From Spirometra erinaceieuropaei (lineage: Eukaryota; Platyhelminthes; Cestoda; Diphyllobothriidea; Diphyllobothriidae): a stretch of 64,000 nt of DNA. A program made the translations under genes and the position numbers. Where the stretch lies: positions 1,822,498 to 1,886,497 of the forward strand of contig CACRXP010000050.1 in the NCBI GenBank assembly GCA_902702965.1. The letters are read 5' to 3'. A model generated the notes under the pieces. The model did not search any database, was not told the origin of the DNA, and worked only from the letters and a program-made list of their open reading frames with translations. Numbering within the stretch: the stretch's first letter is position 1; every line of letters starts with the position of its first letter. Below, one piece after another: positions 45,255 to 55,029 of the stretch.

Positions 45255-47230
45255 GTCCGTGACTTGGGACTCTGCCCAAGTGTGAACCGGAAGACGACTT
45301 GAGATCGTTTAAGGCGATTTCACTCGATCTAATTCGGCGATGTTGTCCACCGAAGCTACTAGAAACGACTAGCCAACCTGCCCGATTAACTAGAGACCTG
45401 AACAGACAGTTACAGAAGAAAGGTAAAAGATGAAATTTATTCAGGTAATGTAGGTTACTAGTGAACCTTGAAGAGTTTCGTCGTCACCGAAATGCAGTCA
45501 AAAATGCATTCGTCAGGCAAGGAATGACTATGAATCCAGGTTTGTCCGACAGGCTTGACAAAAGCCTAAGACTTTATTTCACCATATTTACGGTTGAGTA
45601 AATACAAGGACCCGCTCACAGTACTGAAAGATGATAACGGTGTTGAAATCGTTAAAAACAGCGAGAAAACCGAACACTTAGGACGCAACTTTGCCCTGGT
45701 TTTAACTTGGGAAATGGAGTTTCAGAGTCATAATGTTAGCAATACCTTTGAGACTGCTGGTCCCTCGCTTGAATTCATACTCTTCCCGGCCTCTGTCAAG
45801 GAAAGAGAGCTATATAATCTCAAAGAAACGAAGTCGCCGGTCCCGGACAGTACACCGACCAAGTTCTCGAAGGAAGTGACAGACGAACTCTCCAAACCAC
45901 TAGCACACATCCTCCGTCCGTCATTCGAATTAGGGAGGCGCCATCCGAATGGCAGACAGCAAATATCTTTCCGGTATATAAGGATGGAGCTCGTACTGGT
46001 GTTAACAATTACCGGCGCGTCAGCCTCCTCTGCATCCACTGTAAAATAATGGAAGCCACAGTTACGAAAGCGACAATGAAGCCCTTGAAGCAGAACCACT
46101 TACTCCCAGGGCTGTAGCACGGCTCAAACAGAACCGCTCGTGTCTTTCCGCTTAATTGCTCTCGACCGAGCAGTGGACTCGCACACTGGACAAGGATGGA
46201 AGGGTCGTTGTCATCTGCACGGACTTCAAGAATGCGTTTGATAGCGTCCCACACAAGCGCCTAGTTTACAAGCTGACTAAAATTGGAATAAGGAAAAGCT
46301 GCTGACATGGATCGCAGACTTTCTTACAGGTAGATCATAAACAGTGTGTGCTAATGCTTCGAAGTCAACTCCTACCCGCGTTCTAAGTGATGTTCCCCAG
46401 GGCTCATTCTTAGGGCCGTTGTTATTCCTAGTTTACACTGACGACTGCGTCGGTGACCTGGGACGCAACGCCGTCATGCTTATTGACGATGTTAAGCTAT
46501 AGAGAGCCATCAGATCTGATGCAGACAGGTACGCTCGTCAAGAGTGTCTAAACCATCTAAGCAGTTGGCCCACTCGTTGGCCCCTCAATTTTGATGTAGA
46601 CAAATGTGTGGTCCCGAGACTCCGCGCCAGAAGGACCGGTAAGAAGGACGATTCCTTTCAATACCTCCTTTACGGGCAGGCCATTTCAAATGTTGAGGAA
46701 CAGAAAGGCCTCGGCGTCCTAATGACCTCCTCCCTCAAACAATCGTTATAGAGTCAGAGGGCAGCCAAACACGCGATACGGACGTTATTTGAACTGAGGC
46801 GAGGATTTGTTCAGAACGATAAGGATTTGTTCGGAAAAACCTCAGCCCCACTTAGAGTATGCAGTCCAGGCCTGGCGACCGTGGTTCAAGAAGGATTATC
46901 GACAGCTGGACTATCAAGAATCTTAATCGTTTGCCTTACGAAACCAGACTGGCTGAACTAAGTCTATTTCCTCTTAATTACGGGCAACTGCGCGGTGATC
47001 TCATTTAAACCTGCCGGATTGTCAGAGGTCATCAGTGTGTCCTAGATTTTGAGGAATTCTTCAAATTGGATCGGAAGGACTGTCTGCTTGGTCATCCCTT
47101 TAAACTGCAGAGGAAGCTGGCCCATACGGTCGTCCGACGGAACTCCTTCTCGCAGAGTCATCAGGGCATGGAACAGACTCTCTGATGCGATGGTTTTTTC
47201 GATAATCTGTATTATAACCGCAACCAAGTA
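45255..47230 (+). pseudogene. Linker and reverse transcriptase of LINE C copy 1
   Basis: The open piece 45594-46049 has VLKDDNGVEIVKNSEKTEHLGRNF and LYNLKETKSPVPDSTPTKF, the linker and first RT block. Later frames carry VICTDFKNAFDSVPHKRLVYKL (motif A, about 46210-46275), a degraded GSFLGPLLFLVYTDDC block (about 46404-46448), LIDDVKL (motif C, with FADD changed to LIDD) and the C-terminal LEYAVQAWRPW and SRRVIRAWNRLSDA blocks to about 47200. Multiple stops and the loss of the normal motif C make it inactive. Confidence 0.7.
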
Positions 47231-48843
47231 ATCCGTCCTAGTCGAAAACGCATTTCAGAATTTCAGCCAATATTTCATTAGATCGGTCACTCACTGCATA
47301 ATCACGATTGTGTTAGTGGCGGCAGTTTGCGCCTGGCTCACACCTACCGTCTTAAGGAGAATTTTCGCCAAGGTCTAGCAGCAACAGCGGCAGCAGCAGG
47401 ATTTCATCAGCGGGGGCATACAGAATTCTAAGACCACTGCGGCAAGTAGGCCTGTGAGCTAATGGTAAGGCGTGGGACCAAACGTTCAATAACCGTCGAA
47501 TCGGAGCTCTAATCCCATATGGGATCGGTATGGCTGGCTGAAGAAGGCCACTTGTCCAGAAATTTCCTTCCCAGTCTAAGACTTTCAATCTTGGATCGAA
47601 CTTAGAGGAATTAGATATTTTTTAACTAGGATCTAGGCCACCCTGGGATATAATGCATCCCCCATGAAGAGTGTCCAGGGAAAATTTGAACGACACAGCT
47701 GGCTGTTAAGGGGGATTAAAGCCTCCGGAAATCTGGCAAATTGTCTTTTCACTCACTGTTGCCTATTTGCCTTACAACGCGCAATATTGTCGAAGCGTGA
47801 CGAGCACGTCTAACCTTAGACATCAGTCGCCGTATTTAAGTGCACATACACTCAACCATTCCATCGTTATCGTTTTTTAGTTAACAGAACTACTTGTACT
47901 AGGCTTACGAAGAAGTTTAATTCCGGGGAGGAAAAGCTAGCCCCACAATGGACTTGCAGATTTCGGATAAAAACTTTAGTTTTGTAAGGCAGAAATTTCG
48001 GATCCTATCATGAGAATTTCACAGACCGTCCTTTTCACATTCCTTCTGAATATGAATAGAAACTCTGGGCAGTCTTTGTGATTTCTGGAAAGTAATTGCC
48101 CAGGATACCGCCGTGGTTAAATTTTTCCTAAGTTCAAGACTAACCTCTATGAGCTTACTGTTAGTCTTGAACTTCAACTTAAGTTTACACGCGGCCGAGG
48201 GTCGTATACTGTTTTAGTGTTGAGAGCACGTCACCCGATATTTAGCCTCAGTTGGCGGGGCTGCAAGAGTGGCCAACGCCAGTTTTCGATGGCTTTGAAC
48301 AAATCCGCTCAAAGTATTTTCAAAATTATCTAAGAAATTAACGCTCAGAGACAAAAAGGTCGGATTTAATCCGAGAGTAGATATGAATGTCAGAGCTGGA
48401 ATTCGTCAGCTTCAACGAAGCAACCGCAAAATCCTCAGAAGCTGCCAACAAAGAGTCAGCGGTATAAAGATGTTGAATGGTTCACCGAATTGACGGCATA
48501 AATGTTAGTAAAAAGCCCAGACAAGTCATTTTTATGCGACTACAACAGTGTATCGCAGACTTTTCACGGTAATCTCGATTTATCTACTTGATCCATGACA
48601 AAGACAACGGACCGCGCACTGGCTTGCTCCCTTAGTTAACATGAAACTGCGTCCCAGGTCTGTGTGAATAAGTTAAAAATTATTTCCCTATCAAAAGGGG
48701 TTGATTGACTAAACCGTTAATCATATAAATGACCTAATGAATTTTGCCTAATATTATTACTCCTTCAGGAAATTGTTTTAAGCATGTTTGTCGGGCTTTG
48801 CAGTGATCCTCATATTATATATATTTAAAAAGATCACATAACG
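47231..48843 (+). repeat. Long 3' region of LINE C copy 1
   Basis: About 1.6 kb without coding potential that recurs, diverged, at 56625-58729. A tRNA-like pair of internal boxes (TGAGCTAATGG at 47455-47465 and GGAGCTCTAATCCC at 47503-47516) lies near its start. Compared with the second copy it lacks about 440 bp after 47310. It ends near TTATATATATTTAAAA without a poly(A) run. Confidence 0.65.
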
Positions 48844-49455
48844 TGGTGGTGGTGGTGTTGGGCGCGTTGCTGCATTTCAAATTCCCCTACATCCGTTGTC
48901 CGCGAAAAGCAACTGTCTGCCAAGAGTCGAGCAAATTGCGATGAGATATGATCTTGTAGCCTCAATTATACTTCTACCAAATCAACTCACACCAACCAGC
49001 TCTTATTCAGTCTCGTTTCACCCAATCCCTCCTTTACACGCATCGCACTACACACTCGCTTCTCGGGACTCCACAATTCACTGCCCTGAAGCCACGTACA
49101 ACATAAATTGCCGCACACATACTCGCAACACACAGACGCATGTCATATCAATCTGGCCACAGACTCTCGCGATGTTTTATGCTTCGTATTCTCTCTGAAG
49201 TGGATCATGCCCCACAGGTACTGTAATACGACGGCATTTTAGAGCGATGAGTCGTTTCGCTGTTCTAGTAGTCCATGACATAGTCCACCAAATCTGCCCT
49301 GAGCCGATTGCTATGAATAAAATTTGCAAGATAAATTGGCTCATGTAAGTAATGGCAGTGGCTTCGATTCATCGAGAAGAGGCCGGGTCCAAGTCACACC
49401 TAACTTCGGAGGCTGTCTACCTATCACATCACAGCCCAACATAGACTGACACAGT
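48844..49455. other. Non-coding interval with a short GGT repeat
   Basis: Four to five GGT units (about 48844-48858) directly follow the LINE C end, then GTTGGGCGCG. The rest has no recognisable gene. Confidence 0.4.
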
Positions 49456-49459
49456 ATAA

Positions 49460-50735
49460 TGGGTTTCGCATAACTATGCATGAAGTCCCAATATCATGAT
49501 TAAATACTCGCCTTTCTAGGCATTTTCAGGTGATTTTACATCGCCTGCGATTGTGCCTGCGAAGGTAACAGACAATTCAAATAGTCGGCCTCCTAGGATT
49601 TTTCAAGTCACTTTGTTTCGCCTGTGAGGGTATCAGGCAAATGATACAATGGCAGTGGGAAATTCAAATTTCGTAAATCGATTTTGTACCAGACTACATG
49701 TCGATCGACGTTTGCGCGTTTGAATGTGGCCAAGCGGCTTGCGGTCAGAATTCACAGACTGGCAATGGCGAGCGCTACCTCGACTGCTTTGCTGAAATGC
49801 TCAAGACGCGGCACGCAGACGGCTGGCCAGATGGGATAAGAAGCACTCGCCTATGCTGTCTTCCAGCGGTAAGTGCTGCATCCGTTCATCGTTGTCGCAC
49901 GACTAAATGCGCGTTGGACTGTACTCCGAGCGCGGTTAAGATAACGACTTGTGTTGGATAATACGTGTGCTCGCGTCTCTCAATCTGAGCAATATAGTAA
50001 AATTGAGGTTAGATAGAAAAAGATCCAGTAGACACTTGTAGTGTTTATTTGGTTGTCTAGCTTGAAATAATGTTAACTGTCTCAGACAATATGGACGCTG
50101 TCATACACCAACAATGTTTCTGCCTACTCGATTAGCCACATGATCCCGGCAATATACGCCAGGTTGCAAGTTGCGACTGCGTTGATTCCACAGAGTCGTT
50201 AGGACGACATGCATTCATGCCGATGTCCGAATATTGTCAGTCATTTTTCACGTTTCTGGGAGTCATCGATATCAGATCTTGCCAATGCAGGTCAAGGTGG
50301 GAAAATGTGAGGCGACTTGACTTGCATTATGACACCCCTTCAGGCTCTTCCTTCCATTCTTTCCAGGTTGCCAATAACCGGATACGTTAGAGCTCCTGTT
50401 GGGTGGCCAGGTGTCACAGCAAGGTGAGTCGCCTGGTTTCCCTGTAAGTCCTCAGGACAGATGATAATGATGATGTTGGCAAGTTAGGGCATTTTACATT
50501 CCATTGGCCGCTTAAAGCTCCTAATAAATATGCTTCCCGTTTGTATCGCCCAGGGCGGCCCGCATCTGCTGGTCGAGATGGTCAAGGCTCTGCGTATACG
50601 TGGCTTAAGGATGGAGGGCCATTGCCGAGTGCCAGGCCGCATCCCCAAGGTTCAAGAAATCACACCGCTGGCCGATTCCGTAAGTCACCTACCTCATTAA
50701 TCCTATGCATGCAATGAAACATCCTGCAACAGATA
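49460..50735 (+). repeat. Left arm of a large imperfect inverted repeat
   Basis: The sequence from GGTTTCGCATAACTATGCATGA onward is matched in reverse orientation by 54657-53432. Shared landmarks include the GATGTAAAATCACCTGAAAA block, an exon-like stretch with a GTAAGT donor at 49869, and the RhoGAP exon. The arms are clearly homologous but diverged by substitutions, small indels, an 83-bp tandem duplication and a solo LTR in the right arm. Confidence 0.8.
49700..49868 (+). other. Exon-like segment upstream of the RhoGAP exons
   Basis: About 150 bp before a consensus donor (TTCCAGCG/GTAAGT at 49869) is better conserved between the two arms than its surroundings (compare 54330-54165 on minus). 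The frame through QNSQTGNGERYLDCFAE is open in both copies, while another frame ending AYAVFQR would fit the donor but has a stop in this copy. It may be an upstream exon of the RhoGAP gene; I do not recognise a domain. Confidence 0.35.
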
Positions 50736-51277
50736 ATATTAAGCTGACTTACCCTTAGGTGTGTGTGTGTGCTAATATGCAGATTCGCACATGTTTGCAA
50801 TTTTAGAATGTAAGTGAGCTGTGTGACCGTCTGGTGTGGGACGAGGAGGCTTTTGATGGTCGGGCAATATCGTCAGCCATCAAGCGCTACCTGGGCGCTC
50901 TGCCTGTCAGTCTTCTGAATGCCAACATGTTTGCCTTCGTTGTGGCGGCGGGGGCGGAGACGGGTAGTGCGACAGAGAGGGTTAGCCGGTCTCTGCGGAC
51001 ACCGGCAGGCCTGACAAGTGCATTATGCCAATTGCGAGTAGCCCTCGTGAAGGCCTTTGGCTGCCCTGTCAATGTCACAGCTGAGGACCGAGAGGGAGGT
51101 TGGTGCCTCGCTACGCTGGACTATGTCATGCGCCACCTCCGGGAGGTTGTGGCCCTTCAGGCCATCAACCGCATGTCCCCTCGTGCGCTGGCATTGTGCC
51201 TCGCACCCTGTCTCTTTGGCTCCCCAGAGTATGCCAGGCCGCGCCATGCCCGCGTAGTTGAGTACCTCTTTGATTGA
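50367..51277 (+). CDS. RhoGAP-domain protein, partial gene (copy 1)
   Basis: RhoGAP domains speed GTP hydrolysis by Rho-family GTPases. Three exons join in phase: about 50367-50443 (donor GTAAGT at 50444), 50554-50679 and 50807-51277 (stop TGA). Exon 2 reads LLVEMVKALRIRGLRMEG then CRVPGR, with the catalytic Arg finger in the usual EGxYRVSG position. Exon 3 holds ISSAIKRYLGALPVSLL (conserved Lys and LP), LDYVMRHLREVVAL and NRMSPRALALCLAPCLFG, the terminal helix block, where the usual Asn of NLA is Ala. A long Gly/Ala/Ser insertion separates the halves. The first exon has an in-frame TAA near its start if the acceptor at 50365-50366 is used; a weaker acceptor at 50389-50390 would avoid it. Upstream exons are not identified, so whether this copy is expressed is open. 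Confidence 0.65.
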
Positions 51278-51284
51278 ACAGCAC

Positions 51285-52300
51285 CCTGGTTTAATTCCTG
51301 CAGCCGATGCTTTTGACTGGAATGCAAAATATCTGTTTCAGTTTCAGTTTATATAATGGAAACATAGGTTTTGAAACATTGAACTTCCTATTTGTTACTA
51401 GGACGCTAATTATATCAAAAATTTAAAGATGGAAACGTCAAACAGCTACAGATGTTTTTTTTCAGATTGGCAAAGTTTTCGAAACTAGGCAGATAAGCTA
51501 ATTGTTCCGAGTGTTAAAAACATTAACGTTACTAAATACGCTGTACAGTAGTCTGTCTATGAATGATTGGAGCTAGCTCAATTTCTGAGGGGGAAGAATT
51601 AAAGCCACATTGCAGTCCCCAGGGTAACAACTAGGTCGCAATCGGCAAAAACCTGAAGAACGATATCATGGATAAACTTTCTGCATAAATTGGATTGCAA
51701 ATTAGAGCACAGTAAGTAAATAAACAAGTGTACTTACAAAAGTGAATGTCAGAATATATGAAGTCGAGATAATGGCAAGGAGGCTAAATATCCGTACGAT
51801 TACAAATGGTTCATAGTCAATAAGTACAAGCTATGTTATGAATTGTAATTCAGAAAATCTATGCTGTGAGAAAGGCCCCATTGCATGTCAACAGCAAAAA
51901 CATCATTCATTTAAGCATGACAGTAAAAAGAGCATCAACTTAAGTGCAAATTGATACGCAAGTTGTTGATTGAAAAGCCTACTCGCACAAGTAAATGTCA
52001 GAAAACATGAAACTGAAATAATGGCAAGGAAAGAGATGGGCGATAAGAGACTTACCGACAAGCATAGAGACAGGCGTCGGCTACCGGTTCACCTAGACCC
52101 TCTGCGGACATCAGCTGACGGCCCCGGTGCAGACACTCTGACAGCCAGGGACAGTGCTCAATTAGCAGCTCCAGCACCTATTGATGGTGGCAGACATGAA
52201 ATAGCATAAGCATGAGGTAATGGCCACTAAGGGAAGAGGGGATTGCATGGAAAGACGTGAAAGAGGGCAGCAGCTGTTGTGTAGTGCATACCTGGCTGTT
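51285..52300. other. Spacer between RhoGAP copies, with a direct repeat
   Basis: Mostly AT-rich non-coding sequence. About 50 bp around 51734-51785 (GTGAATGTCAGAA...ATAATGGCAAGG) recur at 51988-52035, so a segment of about 250 bp appears to have been duplicated in tandem and then diverged. An open frame at 51970-52209 has no recognised domain. Confidence 0.45.
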
Positions 52301-52309
52301 GGTCTCCGC

Positions 52310-52993
52310 ATTCTCTGGGGAGCCAGGGCAGTCAAAAGCCTTCATCAGGGCTGTTCACAATTGGCATAATGCGCTCGCCAGACCTGCTGGTGTCCGCAGA
52401 GACCGGCCACATCTCCTCGTCGCCGTCCCATTCACCGTTGTCGCGACAAACGTGGCAAACATTTGGGCATTCCGTAGGATGACGGGCAGAACGCCCAAGT
52501 AGCGCTTGATGGCTGACGATATTGCCCGAACATCGAAAGCCTCCTCGTCCCACATCAGACGGTCACACAGCTCACTCACATTCCAAAATTGCAAACGTGT
52601 GCGAATGTGTATATTAACACACACCTAAGGGTAAGTTGCAGGATGTTTCACTGCATGCATAGTATTAGTGAGATAGGTGATGAGATTTGGCCAGCTGTAG
52701 GATTTCTTGAACCTTGGAGATGCGGCCTGGCACTCGATAAAGGCCCTCCATCCTAAAGCCACGTATGCGCAGAGCATTGGCCATCTCCACCAACAGCCAT
52801 GGGGCACCCTGGTTAATGCAACAGGAAGAAGTTTAGTGGCAGGATTAAGCGGAACATGGAATGGAAAATGTCGTAACTGGTCCATATCAGCATCATCATG
52901 CTTCCAGAGGACTTACTGAGTGATCCGGCGACTCTGCCTGCTCCAACAACGAGCCAACGAACACGGGTCCCAAAGCGACCGATTGTGGGCAGC
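52310..52993 (-). pseudogene. RhoGAP gene copy 2 (broken)
   Basis: Minus strand, three exon equivalents. The first (52993-52917) is open and reads VALGPVFVGSLLEQAESP, the usual RhoGAP entry, with a good acceptor and a GTAAGT donor. The second (52808 to about 52684) has LLVEMANALRIRGFRMEG then LYRVPGR with the Arg finger, but the donor seen in copy 1 is replaced by CTCATC. The third (from 52582) follows a GG instead of the AG acceptor, carries an in-frame TGA at the point where copy 1 has CGA, and lost about 150 bp so that the middle and end of the domain are fused. These lesions make it a pseudogene. The third exon's IKRYLG block is retained. Confidence 0.75.
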
Positions 52994-53064
52994 CTGCGGG
53001 AAACAGGGAAACGAAGAGCCCGATGACTGTTAATGCAGACGCAAGTCAGCATCATGTCACGTGT

Positions 53065-53426
53065 CGGTAACGCCCGGAAAGAAGGTAGGAAAGGAAGAGA
53101 GCCGGTTCGGACGACGAGCACTTTATTGGAAACTTGCGGACACGAGGGGGTTTCTCTAGTAAGAAAGGTGCGCTATTTATAGTGGCTCCCGTGAGTTCTA
53201 GAACATTCCGTCCAATGGCGTGTGCGCGATAGCCCCCCGGTGGTAACGTCTTGAATGTTCGACCAGCCATCGATTGGGCCGCGCACGTGCAAAGCCACCA
53301 CACGTGCTCGACGCTGCAGTGCATGCCGGTCGGCCGTCTAACTTCACACGTGTCTCATGCCGCTGGCTTGGTCCCCTGTTCAGCGCCTTAGGCCGTGGCC
53401 CTACGCTGCTTGTACTCTCCATAACA
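53065..53426 (-). mobile_element. Solo LTR of an unidentified retrotransposon
   Basis: A 362-bp block on the minus strand starting TGTTATGG, with TATAAATAG (53181-53173), AATAAA (53127-53122) and an end near GTTACCG. The 5-bp sequence ACACG (minus strand) flanks both sides, as expected for an insertion. TATA, poly(A) signal and end lie in the U3-R-U5 order of an LTR. The end is not the usual CA if this duplication is right; an alternative end at ACCGACA would give CA but no duplication. It sits inside an intron of RhoGAP copy 3 and no internal coding region is present. Confidence 0.6.
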
Positions 53427-53431
53427 CGTGT

Positions 53432-54657
53432 TGTAAAATGTTTCACTGCATGTATAGGATAATGAGGTAAGTGAATTACAGAATTGGCCAGCTAATTGAT
53501 TTCTTAAATCCAAGAGGCGCGATCTGACACACTGTAAATTCCCTCCATGCTTACGCCGCGTACACGCAGAGCCTTGACCATCTCGACCAGGAGACGCGGG
53601 ACGCCCTGGGCGATATATACGGGAGGCATATTTATTAGGAGCTTTAAGCGGGCAATGGAATGAAAAATGCCCTAACTTGCCAACATCATCATTAGCATCC
53701 GTCCTGAGGACTTACGGGGAAAACAGGCGACTCACCTTGCTGTGACACCTGGCCACTCAACAGGAGCTCTAACGTATCCGATTACTAGCAGTCCGGAAAA
53801 AACGGAAGGGAGTGCCTGATGGCGTGTCGTAATGCAAGTCAAGTCGCCTCACATTTGCGCAACTTGCAACCTTCCGTATATGGCCTGAATCATGTGGCTA
53901 ATCGAGTAGGCAGAAACATTGTTGGTGTCTGACAGCGTCCACATTGTCTGGGGCACTTAGCATGATTTCCTGCTCGGCAACCAAATAACCACTACAAGTG
54001 TCTACTGGATCATCTTCCATCTAGCCTCAATTTTACTATAGTGCTCAGACTCAGAGACGGGAGCCTGAGAACAGTGCAACACAAGACATTGTCTTAACCA
54101 CGCTCGAATTCCAGTCCAACCTGCATTTAGTATTGCGACAACGATGAACGGATGCAGCACTTACCGCTGGAAGACAGCATAGGCGAGTGCTTCTTGTCCC
54201 ATCTGGCCAGCCGTCTGAGTGCCGCGTCTTGAATAATTCAGCAAAGCAGTCGAGGTAGCGCTCGCCATTGCCAGTCTGTGAATTCTGACGCGCAAGCTGT
54301 TTTGTCACATTCAAACGCGCTAACATCGATCGACATGTAGTCTGGTACAAAATCGATTTACGAAATTTGAATTTCCCGCTGCCATTGTATCATTTGCCTG
54401 ATACCCTCACAGGCGAAACACAGTGACTTGAAAAATCGATTTACGAAATTTGAATTTCCCGCTGCCATTTTATCATTTGCTTGATACCCTCACAGGCGAA
54501 ACAAAGTGACTTGAAAAATCCTAGAAGGCCGAGAATTTGAATTGTCTGTTACCTTCGCAGGCACAATCGCAGGCGATGTAAAATCACCTGAAAATGCCTA
54601 GGAAGGCGAGAATTTAACCATGGTATTGGCACGTCATGCATAGTTATGTGAAACCCT
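53432..54657 (-). pseudogene. RhoGAP gene copy 3 (broken), right arm of the inverted repeat
   Basis: Reverse-complement counterpart of 49460-50735. The exon-like upstream piece is at about 54330-54165. A segment equivalent to exon 1 ends at about 53720 (GTAAGT donor). The RhoGAP exon (about 53635-53515) reads LLVEMVKALRVRGVSMEG then IYSVSD: the Arg finger is Ser and two stops follow (after SWI and after EIN). The solo LTR at 53065-53426 interrupts the intron after it. It matches copy 1 more closely than copy 2 around the first exon, so copies 1 and 3 probably arose from one duplication event. Confidence 0.7.
54349..54513. repeat. 83-bp tandem duplication
   Basis: Two head-to-tail units beginning AAAATCGATTTACG and ending GTGACTTG, at about 54349-54431 and 54432-54513, differ at a few bases. 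The left arm (about 49588-49690) has one unit, so the duplication arose in the right arm. Confidence 0.8.
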
Positions 54658-54690
54658 TTATTTGAAGACGAAGACAGGCTCTCCGGAAAA

Positions 54691-54759
54691 GGTTTATTTA
54701 AGTGCTGACGTTTCAAAGAGCTGGGTCGGCTCTTCATTGTCAAAGCGTAAAATGCACTT
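54691..54759 (-). ncRNA. Hammerhead-like relic at second PLE 3' end
   Basis: On minus, the outer strands AAGTGC (54759-54754) and GCACTT (54705-54700) pair, a stem AGAGC/GCTCT (54733-54729 and 54721-54717) encloses a 7-nt loop, and GAAAC followed by GTC completes the core. The first core box reads ACAATGA instead of CTGATGA, so the motif is probably dead. The span is 69 nt and ends in AAATAAACC, exactly like 5072-5004. Confidence 0.5.
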
Positions 54760-55029
54760 AATCGATCAGAAATTTAATTTAAAGTGGCAGTTGTGTTGGC
54801 CGGCCTCATGCTGATCGATTTTTCCTCCTGTCGCCGCCTCGGCCTCTCGGGAGATGGTTGACGGGCGTTTTCCCTGTGTGCTTTGTGAGTCACTACTCCG
54901 TCGAGGGGAACTGATTGGACTTTAGTTGGGCGGTCGGTCTGGCGGTTCTTCTTCCTCACCGAGTAAACTCAGCGTCGGGCTATCTCCGTGCGGCCTTCTT
55001 AAGTCCAGTGTGGTTGTTTGGCCCTGAGC

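Larger units (their letters stand above)
39530..48843 (+). mobile_element. LINE family C copy 1, split by a Gypsy-type element
   Basis: A CR1/Jockey-type LINE. The endonuclease lies at 39530-40382, then a 4.87-kb LTR retrotransposon interrupts it. The LINE resumes at 45255 with the end of the linker, reverse transcriptase (about 45594-47230) and a 1.6-kb 3' non-coding region ending at about 48843. The 3' boundary is supported by a second copy of the same tail at 56376-58729: the two run parallel to the string TTATATATATTTAAAA and then AACG, and diverge immediately after. The 5' end near 39530 lacks an ORF1, so the copy may be truncated. Confidence 0.75.
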
